DNA of 64,000 nucleotides, from IMG/VR virus record IMGVR_UViG_3300045454_000117, positions 1 through 64,000 of that record, one strand, 5' to 3'. Source of the stretch: a virus. The notes under the pieces were generated by a model. It was not told the DNA's origin, did no database searches, and saw nothing but the letters and a program-made list of their open reading frames with translations. A program made the position numbers and the translations under genes. Of this stretch, positions 24,401 through 31,913 are shown one piece after another. Positions within the stretch are counted from its first letter, which is position 1. The number at the start of each line of letters is the position of its first letter.

Positions 24401-24419
24401 GGTTCCTTGGTAGGGAACC
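24401..24419 (-). repeat. Leader repeat, palindromic copy at methyltransferase start 2
   Basis: GGTTCCCTACCAAGGAACC on the minus strand, a perfect 6-bp inverted repeat around 7 bp, 10 nt upstream of the in-frame ATG at 24392. Confidence 0.7.
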
Positions 24420-24459
24420 TTCCGGCCGGGGAGTGACCGCTCCTCGGCCGGTCGTATTT

Positions 24460-25056
24460 CTAAGCGGCCTCCATCGTCGGGATCTGGTCGATCACCTCCT
24501 TCATCTCCGATCTCAGCAACGAGATGTCATACAGGAACTGGCGCTCCAGCCAGTATTCGCCGCCGGTGCCGAACAGCTTCCCCAGGCGTAGCGCCATCGG
24601 AGGAGTGATCTTCTGCTCGCCGAGCAGGACGAGGTAGAGACTCTGTCGGCTCACCTGCAGCAGCTTGGCCGCTTTTCCGACCTTCAGGTCATGCCGGGCC
24701 AAGGTTTCGGATAGCAGCGATCCGGGGTGACCTTCAGGGGCAGTCCTCCGAGCAGCAACGATTCGAGTTGCGACGGCTTCGATCTCAGCTTGGGCCTCTA
24801 TGATCGCTTGATCGACCGCAGCTGTGGCTTGGTCGACCGTACACGCGAACCATTCGCCGCGCTGACGATATCGGGCCAGTATCCGATGCGCGATCCTTTC
24901 GGCGATCAGTGCGCTCAACTCACTGCAATCGGCCTCGTGGCTTAGTTCGAGCGCGTATGGGCATCCTGTTGAAAGCTGCGCCAGGCGCACCGCTGGGTGC
25001 TTGCTGATGCCAACCTTTTGCAGCTTGGCCGTGGCTCGGATCACATAGAGCTTCAT
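24460..25056 (-). CDS. GIY-YIG-like (T5orf172) protein fused to HigA-like HTH
   Basis: A 198-aa protein. Residues 1-95 (MKLYVIRATAKLQKVGISKHP, then RLAQLSTGCPY, then HRILARYRQRGEWF) follow the T5orf172/GIY-YIG layout. Residues ~115-190 (HPGSLLSETLARHDLKVGKAAKLLQVSRQSLYLVLLGEQKITPPMALRLGKLFG) are a HigA/VapI-type antitoxin HTH. Such a fusion could be a self-regulating nuclease or a DNA-binding effector. No partner toxin is adjacent. Upstream DNA (25081-25107) has an imperfect inverted repeat that might be an operator. Confidence 0.75.
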   Translation of the reverse strand: MKLYVIRATAKLQKVGISKHPAVRLAQLSTGCPYALELSHEADCSELSALIAERIAHRILARYRQRGEWFACTVDQATAAVDQAIIEAQAEIEAVATRIVAARRTAPEGHPGSLLSETLARHDLKVGKAAKLLQVSRQSLYLVLLGEQKITPPMALRLGKLFGTGGEYWLERQFLYDISLLRSEMKEVIDQIPTMEAA

Positions 25057-25157
25057 CGCCCCGATGTGTGCCCTTCCCATAAATTGTCAATAGTGTCTCA
25101 ACAATAAATGCGTAGGCAAAAGCGGCTAATGTAATGCGTCACCTAACACTATTTCAA

Positions 25158-25203
25158 ATCGCAATTTTCGCGATTGACAGTGCCACGAACTTCGATGGAT
25201 ATA
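25158..25203 (+). promoter_or_regulatory. Operator-like site overlapping a candidate late promoter
   Basis: ATCGCAATTTTCGCGAT (25158-25174) resembles the repressor operators; its flanks extend it to AATCGC-N7-GCGATT. It abuts TTGACA (25174-25179), followed after 18 bp by GATATA (25198-25203), a good sigma70-type promoter pointing into the late genes at 25308. Repressor control of this promoter is inferred. Confidence 0.6.
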
Positions 25204-25307
25204 GCCATCACGGAAAGTTCCCAAACGCGGAACGGTTCACCCCCAAATTTGCCCCACTCGCCCCGTGTTTCGCGCGGGCTGGTGCCGTGCGTCGCGAGGA
25301 AACCCCT

Positions 25308-25934
25308 GTGTCGAGTAAATTGGATACGGCTCTGTGGCCGGCCACCGCCGTGGAACTGCGCGACGTCACAGCGCTGCTGCCCTATGCGCGGAACGCCCGC
25401 ATCCACAGCGAGGCTCAGATCGCCCAGCTCGCCGCAGCGATCCGCGAATGGGGATGGACTGTGCCGGTCCTGATCGACGAGGACGGGATGCTCCTCGCCG
25501 GGCATGGGCGCGTCATGGCCGCCCGCCTCCTCGAACTGGCTCAGGTGCCTGTCATGGTCGCGCGCGGCTGGGACGAGGCCAAGAAGCGGGCGTACATCAT
25601 CGCCGACAACAAGCTGGCCGAGAACGCATCGTGGGACGAGGGCCTGCTCCGCGTCGAGCTCGAATCGCTCTTGGGCGATGACTTCGCGGTGGCGCTGACG
25701 GGCTTCGGCGTCGACGAGATGGTCGGGCTTGAACAGGCCGGCGAGATGCCCGACGCGCTGGAACCGCTCCAGCAGCCGAATGGCGGCGACAGCAAGACGC
25801 TGCAGCTGACCTTCGGGAACAAAAAGGTTCCGCTCACCGACGACGAGGCGGCATGGCTCGAAGCCCGGCTTCAGGCCCATGTGGACGAGTTCGGTATCAG
25901 CAACGGCTTCGTCGAGCGATCGCTCCGTGTTTGA
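25308..25934 (+). CDS. ParB-like nuclease-domain protein
   Basis: A 208-aa protein; the GTG at 25308 is chosen for its GAGGAAA. Residues ~10-110 (VELRDVTALLPYARNARIHSEAQIAQLAAAIREWGWTVPVLID...LLAGHGRVMAARLL) are the phage-type ParB/Srx domain, followed by DEAKKRAYIIADNKLAENASWD. Proteins like this commonly precede DNA methyltransferases and terminases in phages. Role unresolved (modification or packaging linked). Confidence 0.88.
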   Translation: MSSKLDTALWPATAVELRDVTALLPYARNARIHSEAQIAQLAAAIREWGWTVPVLIDEDGMLLAGHGRVMAARLLELAQVPVMVARGWDEAKKRAYIIADNKLAENASWDEGLLRVELESLLGDDFAVALTGFGVDEMVGLEQAGEMPDALEPLQQPNGGDSKTLQLTFGNKKVPLTDDEAAWLEARLQAHVDEFGISNGFVERSLRV

Positions 25935-27285
25935 CCCCAGCTTCCCAATCGACCAGCTGCGCCCGGCCGATTACAACCCGCGCGCAATCAGCGACGCCTC
26001 GCTGGAAGCGCTGGCCGACAGCCTCCGCACCCTCGGCATCGTCAAACCCGTGGTCGCACTGCGCGACGGCCTGATCGTCGCCGGCCACCAACGCACCCGC
26101 GCCGCGAAAATGGCGGGCTTCACTCACACCCCGGTCTGCTTCCTGTCGAAGAAGCCGAACCCGCAGGACGAAATTCGCTTCAACCAGCTGCACAACGGCA
26201 CTGATCTCGACAGCGGCGAAGAAGCCGCCTGGGTGCCGCCGGCGACCGAACCCGGCTTCGCGATGGTCGATCTGGTGTCGGGCAACCATCGCTCGATCGG
26301 CGCATCGACCCGCTCCGAGGTCGCCCGGATGCTGACCGCTTATGGGAATTGGGGCGGCTGTGTCGCCTCCATGCAGGGAGAGGTTCTGTCGAGCGCGAGC
26401 TATGCTCTCGCTGCGCATGTCATCTCCCAGAAGGTCCGCTGCTTCTACGTTCCCGACGATCAGGTCGACCGGGTGCGCGCGATCTTCGCCGAACAGTACG
26501 GACGGTACAGCTACGACCGGATCGAGCGGCGGACCTTCAACCAGACATTCGCTCAGCTCTACCGGTTGCGCGGCGGGCAAAAGGACAACTACAGCCCGAC
26601 CTACGACTGGCTGCTGCGCGAGGTGCCGAAGACCGCGCGGATCTTCGATTTCGGGTGCGGTCAGGGCGATTACGTCCGGACGCTCAAGGCCCAGGGTTAC
26701 GACATCCACGGGCTCGAATTCTTCCGTCGCCGCGGCGGCGCGCTGGACCTGACCGCGATCAATCGCATGATCGACACCATGCTGCTGTCGATCCGGATGC
26801 ACGGCCTCTGGGATGTCGTGATCTGCGACTATGTGCTGAACAGCGTCGACACCCAGCAGGCCGAGGACGATGTCCTGGCCTGCGTCAACGCCTTCCTGAA
26901 ACCCGGCGGCCGGGCGTTTTTCAGCGGCCGACCGATGAAGCGGGTTCTGGGCAGCGCGCGCATGAGCCGGCGCATCACCCAGCACCGCGAGGTCGAGTTC
27001 CTCGACCAGCATAACATCTCGGGCCTGTTCCGGGGCGGCGAGTGGTTCTTCCAGAAATTCCACTCGCCCGAGGATGTCCAAGCGATCGTGCGCAAGCACT
27101 TCCGCGACGACGGCGAGCACCAGTACCACGAGGGCACATCGGCCTGGCAGGCGTCAGTGGTGAAGGCGAAGCAGGCTCCGGACCAGCGCGGCGCCATCGA
27201 GCGCGAGTTCAATCTCCCCCTCCCGGGGGAAAAGCGGATCGGCCGTCACGAGGACGTGCTGGCGGTGATGGCCTCGCTCATTTGA
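25927..27285 (+). CDS. ParB-domain/SAM-methyltransferase fusion
   Basis: A 452-aa protein. Residues 1-95 are a second ParB-like domain (IDQLRPADYNPRAISDASLEALADSLRTLGIVKPVVALRDG, then LIVAGHQRTRAAK). A middle region of ~120 residues is followed by a class I methyltransferase with motif I IFDFGCGQGDYV and a DVVICDYVLNSV acceptor strand. No NPPY/DPPY catalytic tetrad is visible, so the substrate may not be adenine in DNA. GTG start at 25927 overlaps the upstream ParB gene. Its 3' end overlaps a convergent minus-strand gene by 40 bp. Confidence 0.82.
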   Translation: MFDPSFPIDQLRPADYNPRAISDASLEALADSLRTLGIVKPVVALRDGLIVAGHQRTRAAKMAGFTHTPVCFLSKKPNPQDEIRFNQLHNGTDLDSGEEAAWVPPATEPGFAMVDLVSGNHRSIGASTRSEVARMLTAYGNWGGCVASMQGEVLSSASYALAAHVISQKVRCFYVPDDQVDRVRAIFAEQYGRYSYDRIERRTFNQTFAQLYRLRGGQKDNYSPTYDWLLREVPKTARIFDFGCGQGDYVRTLKAQGYDIHGLEFFRRRGGALDLTAINRMIDTMLLSIRMHGLWDVVICDYVLNSVDTQQAEDDVLACVNAFLKPGGRAFFSGRPMKRVLGSARMSRRITQHREVEFLDQHNISGLFRGGEWFFQKFHSPEDVQAIVRKHFRDDGEHQYHEGTSAWQASVVKAKQAPDQRGAIEREFNLPLPGEKRIGRHEDVLAVMASLI

Positions 27286-27689
27286 ACGGCGAACTGCCAG
27301 TTCCGACAGGTGGTGAAGGTCTTGTCCATCCCGCGATAGCCGTCGGGCAGCGGCTCGATCGGGATCTGGCGACCGTTCTCGAATCGGACGGTCAGGCCGT
27401 TGTAGGTCGGGACATCGAACGTTTCCCCAGGGACGCGCTCAGCGGCGGCGTGGAAGTTGGTCGACCAGCGCGGCGACACGCCGCAGAGGTAGACAAGATC
27501 GCCCCGCAGCTCGACCGGCTGGTTGAGCAGCATCGCGCGGCCAATCCGCCGGTCATACGGCCCGCGCAGGCAGCGGGCACAATGGACCGACAGGTCATAG
27601 TCCTGCACCGATTTCAGCCACCAGTAACGGAACCCGCTGAGCGTTTCGCCCGGGCCTAACACTGTGACCTTCAAAGGAAATTTCGTCAT
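27246..27689 (-). CDS. Minus-strand moron, 147 aa, unknown
   Basis: A 147-aa protein inserted against the direction of the late operon, starting MTKFPLKVTVLGPGETLSGFRYWWLKSV. It contains CARCLRGPYDRRIGRAMLLNQPVELRG and FENGRQIPIEPLPDGYRGMDKTFTTCRNW. It has its own upstream gap with a palindrome (27691-27710), so it is probably transcribed independently, perhaps in the lysogen. Prophage morons often alter host traits or exclude other phages; no such function can be read from the sequence. Confidence 0.7.
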   Translation of the reverse strand: MTKFPLKVTVLGPGETLSGFRYWWLKSVQDYDLSVHCARCLRGPYDRRIGRAMLLNQPVELRGDLVYLCGVSPRWSTNFHAAAERVPGETFDVPTYNGLTVRFENGRQIPIEPLPDGYRGMDKTFTTCRNWQFAVQMSEAITASTSS

Positions 27690-27690
27690 G

Positions 27691-27710
27691 CCCGATACTC
27701 TAGTAACGGG
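27691..27710. promoter_or_regulatory. Palindrome between moron and terminase
   Basis: CCCGATACTCTAGTAACGGG is an 18-of-20 palindrome (CCCG-A-TACT-CT-AGTA-A-CGGG) in the 39-bp gap between divergent starts at 27689 and 27729. Candidate operator for one or both genes. Confidence 0.5.
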
Positions 27711-27728
27711 TCGAAGGAAGTAAAGCAC

Positions 27729-28229
27729 ATGGCGCGCGGACCGATCGCCGACTGGGCGAAGCTCAAGCTCGAATATGTCCAGACCCGCATCACGATTGCC
27801 GAACTCGCGGAAAAGCATGGGCTGAAACCGGAGACCGTCAAGAAGCAGGCGGAGCGCCATCGCTGGGGCATGGAGCGGCTCAAGTTCGAGCAGATCGCGC
27901 TCGCCGAGGCTGCCGAGGCGGCGAGCAAGGAGCGCATCACCGAGCTGCTCCAGTTCAATCGCGATGATCTCCGCGTCGCGAAGGCGATCCGCGCGCGCTG
28001 CGCCCGGCGTCTTGCCGTGGTCGGCGAGGACATCCCGGCGAGCGAGCTGCGGTTGATCGCGTCTGCAGCTGAGGCTGCTCAACGCATCGGGCGGCTCGCG
28101 CTGGGTGCCACGACTGAGAACGTCGGCCATCCCGGTTTCCCGACGCCCGATCAGGGTGTGGGCGATGGTGCCGAGGTCTCGACGGCGGACTATCTTAAAG
28201 CGCGGGCGCGGGCCATCGAAGATTTCTGA
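27729..28229 (+). CDS. terS: Terminase small subunit
   Basis: A 166-aa protein with N-terminal HTH (VQTRITIAELAEKHGLKPETVKKQAERHRW) and helical oligomerisation region, immediately upstream of the large terminase with a TGATG overlap. It would recognise the packaging site. Length and layout fit small terminases. Confidence 0.85.
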   Translation: MARGPIADWAKLKLEYVQTRITIAELAEKHGLKPETVKKQAERHRWGMERLKFEQIALAEAAEAASKERITELLQFNRDDLRVAKAIRARCARRLAVVGEDIPASELRLIASAAEAAQRIGRLALGATTENVGHPGFPTPDQGVGDGAEVSTADYLKARARAIEDF

Positions 28230-29668
28230 TGTCAGAGAGCGCCGAGGCCTATGCGCTGGCGGTGAAGCTCGAAGCGCGTGCGGACCTGTATTTCTTCTCG
28301 CGCTACATGTTCAAGTCGATGCGCGGCTATCGGTGGCTGCACAACTGGCACCACCGGACCATCTGCGATGCGCTGATGCGGGTCTATCGGGGCGAATGTA
28401 AACGCCTCATCATCAACATCCCGCCGCGGTATTCGAAGACCGAGCTGGCGGTGGTCAACTTCATCGCCTGGGCGCTCGGGCTCAACCCCGACGCTGAGTT
28501 CATCCACACCAGCTATTCCGACAAGCTCTCCGTCAACAACGCCGCCAACGCGAAGCGGATCGTCGAGCACGAGGCATACCGGGGCATCTTCCCGGAGGTG
28601 CAGCTGCGCCGGGACAGCAACGCGAAGGGCGAGTGGCGCACGACCGCCGGCGGCGTCGTCTATGCCCAAGGCGAAGGCGGCACTATTACTGGCTTCGGTG
28701 CAGGCAAGCTGCGCCCCGGCTTCGGTGGTGCCATCATCATCGACGACATCCACAAGGCGGCCGAGGCGAAGTCGGACGTGATCCGCGAGGGCGTGATCGA
28801 GTGGTTCAAGAACACGCTCGAATCGCGCGTCAACTCGCCTGACACCCCGATCATCGTCATCGGGCAGCGGTTGCACGAGCGGGATTTGCCGGGCTGGCTG
28901 CTCAATGGCGGCAACGGCGAAGAGTGGGAACTGCTCAAGATTCCCGCGATCCAGCCTGACGGCACCGCCCTGTGGCCCGCGAAACACGACATCGCGACGC
29001 TCCGCCGCATGGAGGAGAAGAAGCCCTACGAGTTCGCGGGCCAGTACGCACAGGAGCCAGCCCCGAAGGAGGGCGGGCTGTTCAAGAAGCACTGGTTCAA
29101 GGTGGTCGACGCCGCCCCCGCAGGTGGCACCTGGGTCCGCAAGTGGGACCTCGCCGGCACCGAGGAGGGCGCGACAGGCGACCCGGACTGGACCGTGGGG
29201 TGCTTGATGTCGAAGTGCCCAGACGGGTTCTTCTGGGTCCGCGATATAATCCGATTCCGCGGCTCGCCGCACGAGGTCGAGCAAGCGGTCCAGAACACAG
29301 CCACGCTCGACGGCAAGAACGTCGCGATCCACCTCAATCAGGATCCGGCGCAGGCGGGCAAGGCACAGGCGAAGGCGTTCACCCGCATGCTCGCGGGCTG
29401 GATCGTCAAGGCCGAAGTCGAGAGCGGGTCGAAGGAGACCCGGGCGGCGCCATTCTCGGCCCAATGCGAGGCCGGCAACGTCCGTCTGGTGAAAGCGCCC
29501 TGGAACGAGGGCTTCATCACCGAACTCTGCACGTTCCCGAACGCGGCGAAAGACGATCAGGTCGACGCCGCCTCGGGTGCCTTCAACTATCTCGCACCCG
29601 GTAGCGGCCTCGAAGGCTGGCTGTCCTGGGCGGCGGAGACCACCACTTCCGCCGAGCAATCGGCATAG
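28229..29668 (+). CDS. terL: Terminase large subunit
   Basis: A 479-aa DNA-packaging motor. The ATPase domain carries a Walker A-type PPRYSKTE near residues 60-67 and GGAIIIDDIH as Walker B with its catalytic acid. The RNase H-like nuclease region includes WDLAGTEEGATGDPDWTVG, HLNQDPAQAGKAQA and the C-terminal KDDQVDAASGAF. It cleaves and translocates phage DNA into the prohead. Length is typical of this family. Confidence 0.95.
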   Translation: MSESAEAYALAVKLEARADLYFFSRYMFKSMRGYRWLHNWHHRTICDALMRVYRGECKRLIINIPPRYSKTELAVVNFIAWALGLNPDAEFIHTSYSDKLSVNNAANAKRIVEHEAYRGIFPEVQLRRDSNAKGEWRTTAGGVVYAQGEGGTITGFGAGKLRPGFGGAIIIDDIHKAAEAKSDVIREGVIEWFKNTLESRVNSPDTPIIVIGQRLHERDLPGWLLNGGNGEEWELLKIPAIQPDGTALWPAKHDIATLRRMEEKKPYEFAGQYAQEPAPKEGGLFKKHWFKVVDAAPAGGTWVRKWDLAGTEEGATGDPDWTVGCLMSKCPDGFFWVRDIIRFRGSPHEVEQAVQNTATLDGKNVAIHLNQDPAQAGKAQAKAFTRMLAGWIVKAEVESGSKETRAAPFSAQCEAGNVRLVKAPWNEGFITELCTFPNAAKDDQVDAASGAFNYLAPGSGLEGWLSWAAETTTSAEQSA

Positions 29669-29691
29669 CTCAATCAGGAGGCGTTGCAGGG

Positions 29692-31902
29692 ATGTCGGAT
29701 CAGTCGATCATCCAGCGCGCGATCGTTGCTGTCCGCTATCTCTATAATGGCTCGATGCCGCAGGGGTGGTTTGGGCCGAACAACCCGCTCCCGCCGCAGG
29801 CACCGCCGGAGGTGGCAGGCCGCGCGTTCGATTATCGGATCGGCGCTAATCTGGACAGCAAGCCCAGAACCGCCGAGCTGGTCGGGTTCGACAAGCTGAA
29901 GGCGCTCGCCCGCCACGACACCGTGCGAATCGTCATGGAGGGGCAGAAAGACAAGATCGAAGCGCTGGACTGGTCGATCAAGGTCCGCGAGCGCGACGGG
30001 AAGAAGGGCAAGGCCGACGCCTCGGTGATCGAAATCCAGCGTCAGCTCGAATATCCTGATCGCGTCCACGACTGGGGGCAGTGGGTCCGCGCGCTGCTCG
30101 AGCAGAACTTCGTGCTCGACGCGCTCTCCATCTATCGCCGGCGCGATCGGGGCGGCCGCCCCTACGCCTTCGAAATCATCGACGGATCGACGATCAAGCC
30201 GCTGCTCGACCAGAGCGGCCGCCAGCCCGTGATGCCCGACGCCTCGTACCAGCAGGTGCTGAAGGGACTGCCCGCGGTCAACTATACCACGGCCGAGCTG
30301 CTGTACTTTCCGCAGAATTACCGGGTCGATCATGTCTATGGCTACAGCCGGGTCGAGCAGATCGTCGACACCGTCGAAACTGCGATCCAGCGCCTGAAGA
30401 GCCAGAAGGCCTTCTTCACCCACGGCAATCTCAGCGACGGCTTCTTCACCGCCCCTCCTGACACGACCCCCGACCAGATCGGCCAGGTCGAGAAGATGTG
30501 GAACAACCTGCTCACCGCCAGCATCGAGAACCGGCGCAAGAATCAGTTTCTCCCCTCCGGCTTTGTTTGGAACGCGATCGGCCAGCCCCCCCTGCAGGAG
30601 GCGTTCGACGAGTGGCTGGCGCGGATCATCTGCTTCTGCTTCTCGACCGCCCCCACACCGTTCCTCAAACAGCAGGGTCTGGGTCAGGGATCGGCCACGA
30701 CCGAACACGAAGCCGCCGAGGCCGCAGGGCTGGGCAACATGATGGGCTATATCCGTCGTGTGATGAACCGGATCCTCGCCGAGGATTTCGCCCGCCCCGA
30801 TCTCGAATTCGCCTGGACGGAAGACCGCGAATTCGATCCTGAAGTGAAAGCCCGGATCGAGGATATGCGGGTCAAGAACGGCACGCTGACCCGCGATGAG
30901 GTCCGCGACCGCAACGGCGACGATCCTCTGCCCGATGGTATCGGGGCGGTCCCGACGGTCGATGGCTCTCCGACCCGTCTTGAAGACGCGGTTGCGGAAC
31001 CGGAGGAAGTACCGCCGGAGCTGCTGCCCGGCGCGGTGCCTGGGGCTCCGCAGCCCGGCGATGACGCTAAGCCAAAGGGCAAAGGCGAAGACGCCGAGGC
31101 GGACGACGCTGCAAAGGGCGATCTTGCAAAGGCGGCACCGCGCACGGCGGAACGTCGGCTCGCCGCGGCGCTGAACCGGTACTTCGCCGGCAAAGCGCGC
31201 GAGATCGCAAGCCTCATCGAAGAGCGCTTCCCGCTCGAAAAGGCTGTCGATGACGGGTTCGAGCGCGCGCTGGAAGGCGTCTTCGAAGAAATCGACTGGT
31301 CGTGGTCCGACTTGCCCAAGCTGATCGAGCCCTTGCTCGTGAAGCTCGCGACGGGCGCCGGGAAGCTGGCGCTCCAGGATCTCGGCCTGTTCAGCGCGGA
31401 AACCCGGAGCCGGCTGGTGCGCAATGCCGCCGAGTTCGCGGAGAACCGCGCCGCGCAGCTGATCGGGCGCAAGCTCGTCGATGGCGAACTGGTCGATAAC
31501 GGGTCGTGGTCGATCTCGGCCACAACCCGCGACATGGTCCGCAAGGCGGTGACCAACGCTGTCGAGGAAGGTGCCAGCAACCAGGACCTCGCCCGCGTGG
31601 TGCGCGAGAGCGGAGCCTTTTCTAAGGCCCGCGCAATCACCATCGCGCGCAGCGAGACCGCGATCGCCGACACCCAGGGAGCCTATGCGGGCTGGCGGGC
31701 GTCGGGAGTGGTGGCTGGCAAAGAGTGGCTCGCCTCCGCCGATTGCTGCGAGGACTGCGCTCTCCTCGACGGCGAGATCGTGGGCCTCGACGACGACTTC
31801 ACCGGCGGGGCCGATGTCCCGCTCCACCCCAACTGCGAATGCGCCGTTTCCCCGGTCCTCCCTGAGGACATGCCGGGCGGCGAACCTGCTGACGACGCCT
31901 GA
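29692..31902 (+). CDS. Portal protein fused to MuF-like head protein
   Basis: A 736-aa protein. Residues ~1-440 are a portal of the Mu gp29-like type (WGQWVRALLEQNFVLDALSIYR, ELLYFPQNYRVDHVYGYSRVEQIVDTVE, ICFCFSTAPTPFLKQQG). A Pro/Asp-rich linker follows. Residues ~480-736 match the SPP1 gp7/Mu gpF head morphogenesis domain, ending AITIARSETAIADTQGAYAGW, CCEDCALLDGE and PLHPNCECAVSPVLP. These are usually two adjacent genes; here they are one continuous frame. It forms the portal ring and probably an ejected or scaffolding-linked minor head protein. Confidence 0.9.
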   Translation: MSDQSIIQRAIVAVRYLYNGSMPQGWFGPNNPLPPQAPPEVAGRAFDYRIGANLDSKPRTAELVGFDKLKALARHDTVRIVMEGQKDKIEALDWSIKVRERDGKKGKADASVIEIQRQLEYPDRVHDWGQWVRALLEQNFVLDALSIYRRRDRGGRPYAFEIIDGSTIKPLLDQSGRQPVMPDASYQQVLKGLPAVNYTTAELLYFPQNYRVDHVYGYSRVEQIVDTVETAIQRLKSQKAFFTHGNLSDGFFTAPPDTTPDQIGQVEKMWNNLLTASIENRRKNQFLPSGFVWNAIGQPPLQEAFDEWLARIICFCFSTAPTPFLKQQGLGQGSATTEHEAAEAAGLGNMMGYIRRVMNRILAEDFARPDLEFAWTEDREFDPEVKARIEDMRVKNGTLTRDEVRDRNGDDPLPDGIGAVPTVDGSPTRLEDAVAEPEEVPPELLPGAVPGAPQPGDDAKPKGKGEDAEADDAAKGDLAKAAPRTAERRLAAALNRYFAGKAREIASLIEERFPLEKAVDDGFERALEGVFEEIDWSWSDLPKLIEPLLVKLATGAGKLALQDLGLFSAETRSRLVRNAAEFAENRAAQLIGRKLVDGELVDNGSWSISATTRDMVRKAVTNAVEEGASNQDLARVVRESGAFSKARAITIARSETAIADTQGAYAGWRASGVVAGKEWLASADCCEDCALLDGEIVGLDDDFTGGADVPLHPNCECAVSPVLPEDMPGGEPADDA

Positions 31903-31913
31903 CGGAGACGACC

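Noticed and set aside
25897-27129. 410-codon minus-strand open frame over the ParB-methyltransferase fusion
   Set aside because: The plus-strand frame has clear ParB and SAM motifs; the antisense frame is a shadow with Arg/Val/Asp-biased composition.
29674-31827. 717-codon minus-strand open frame over the portal gene
   Set aside because: Shadow of the portal/MuF gene; no domains and no start context.
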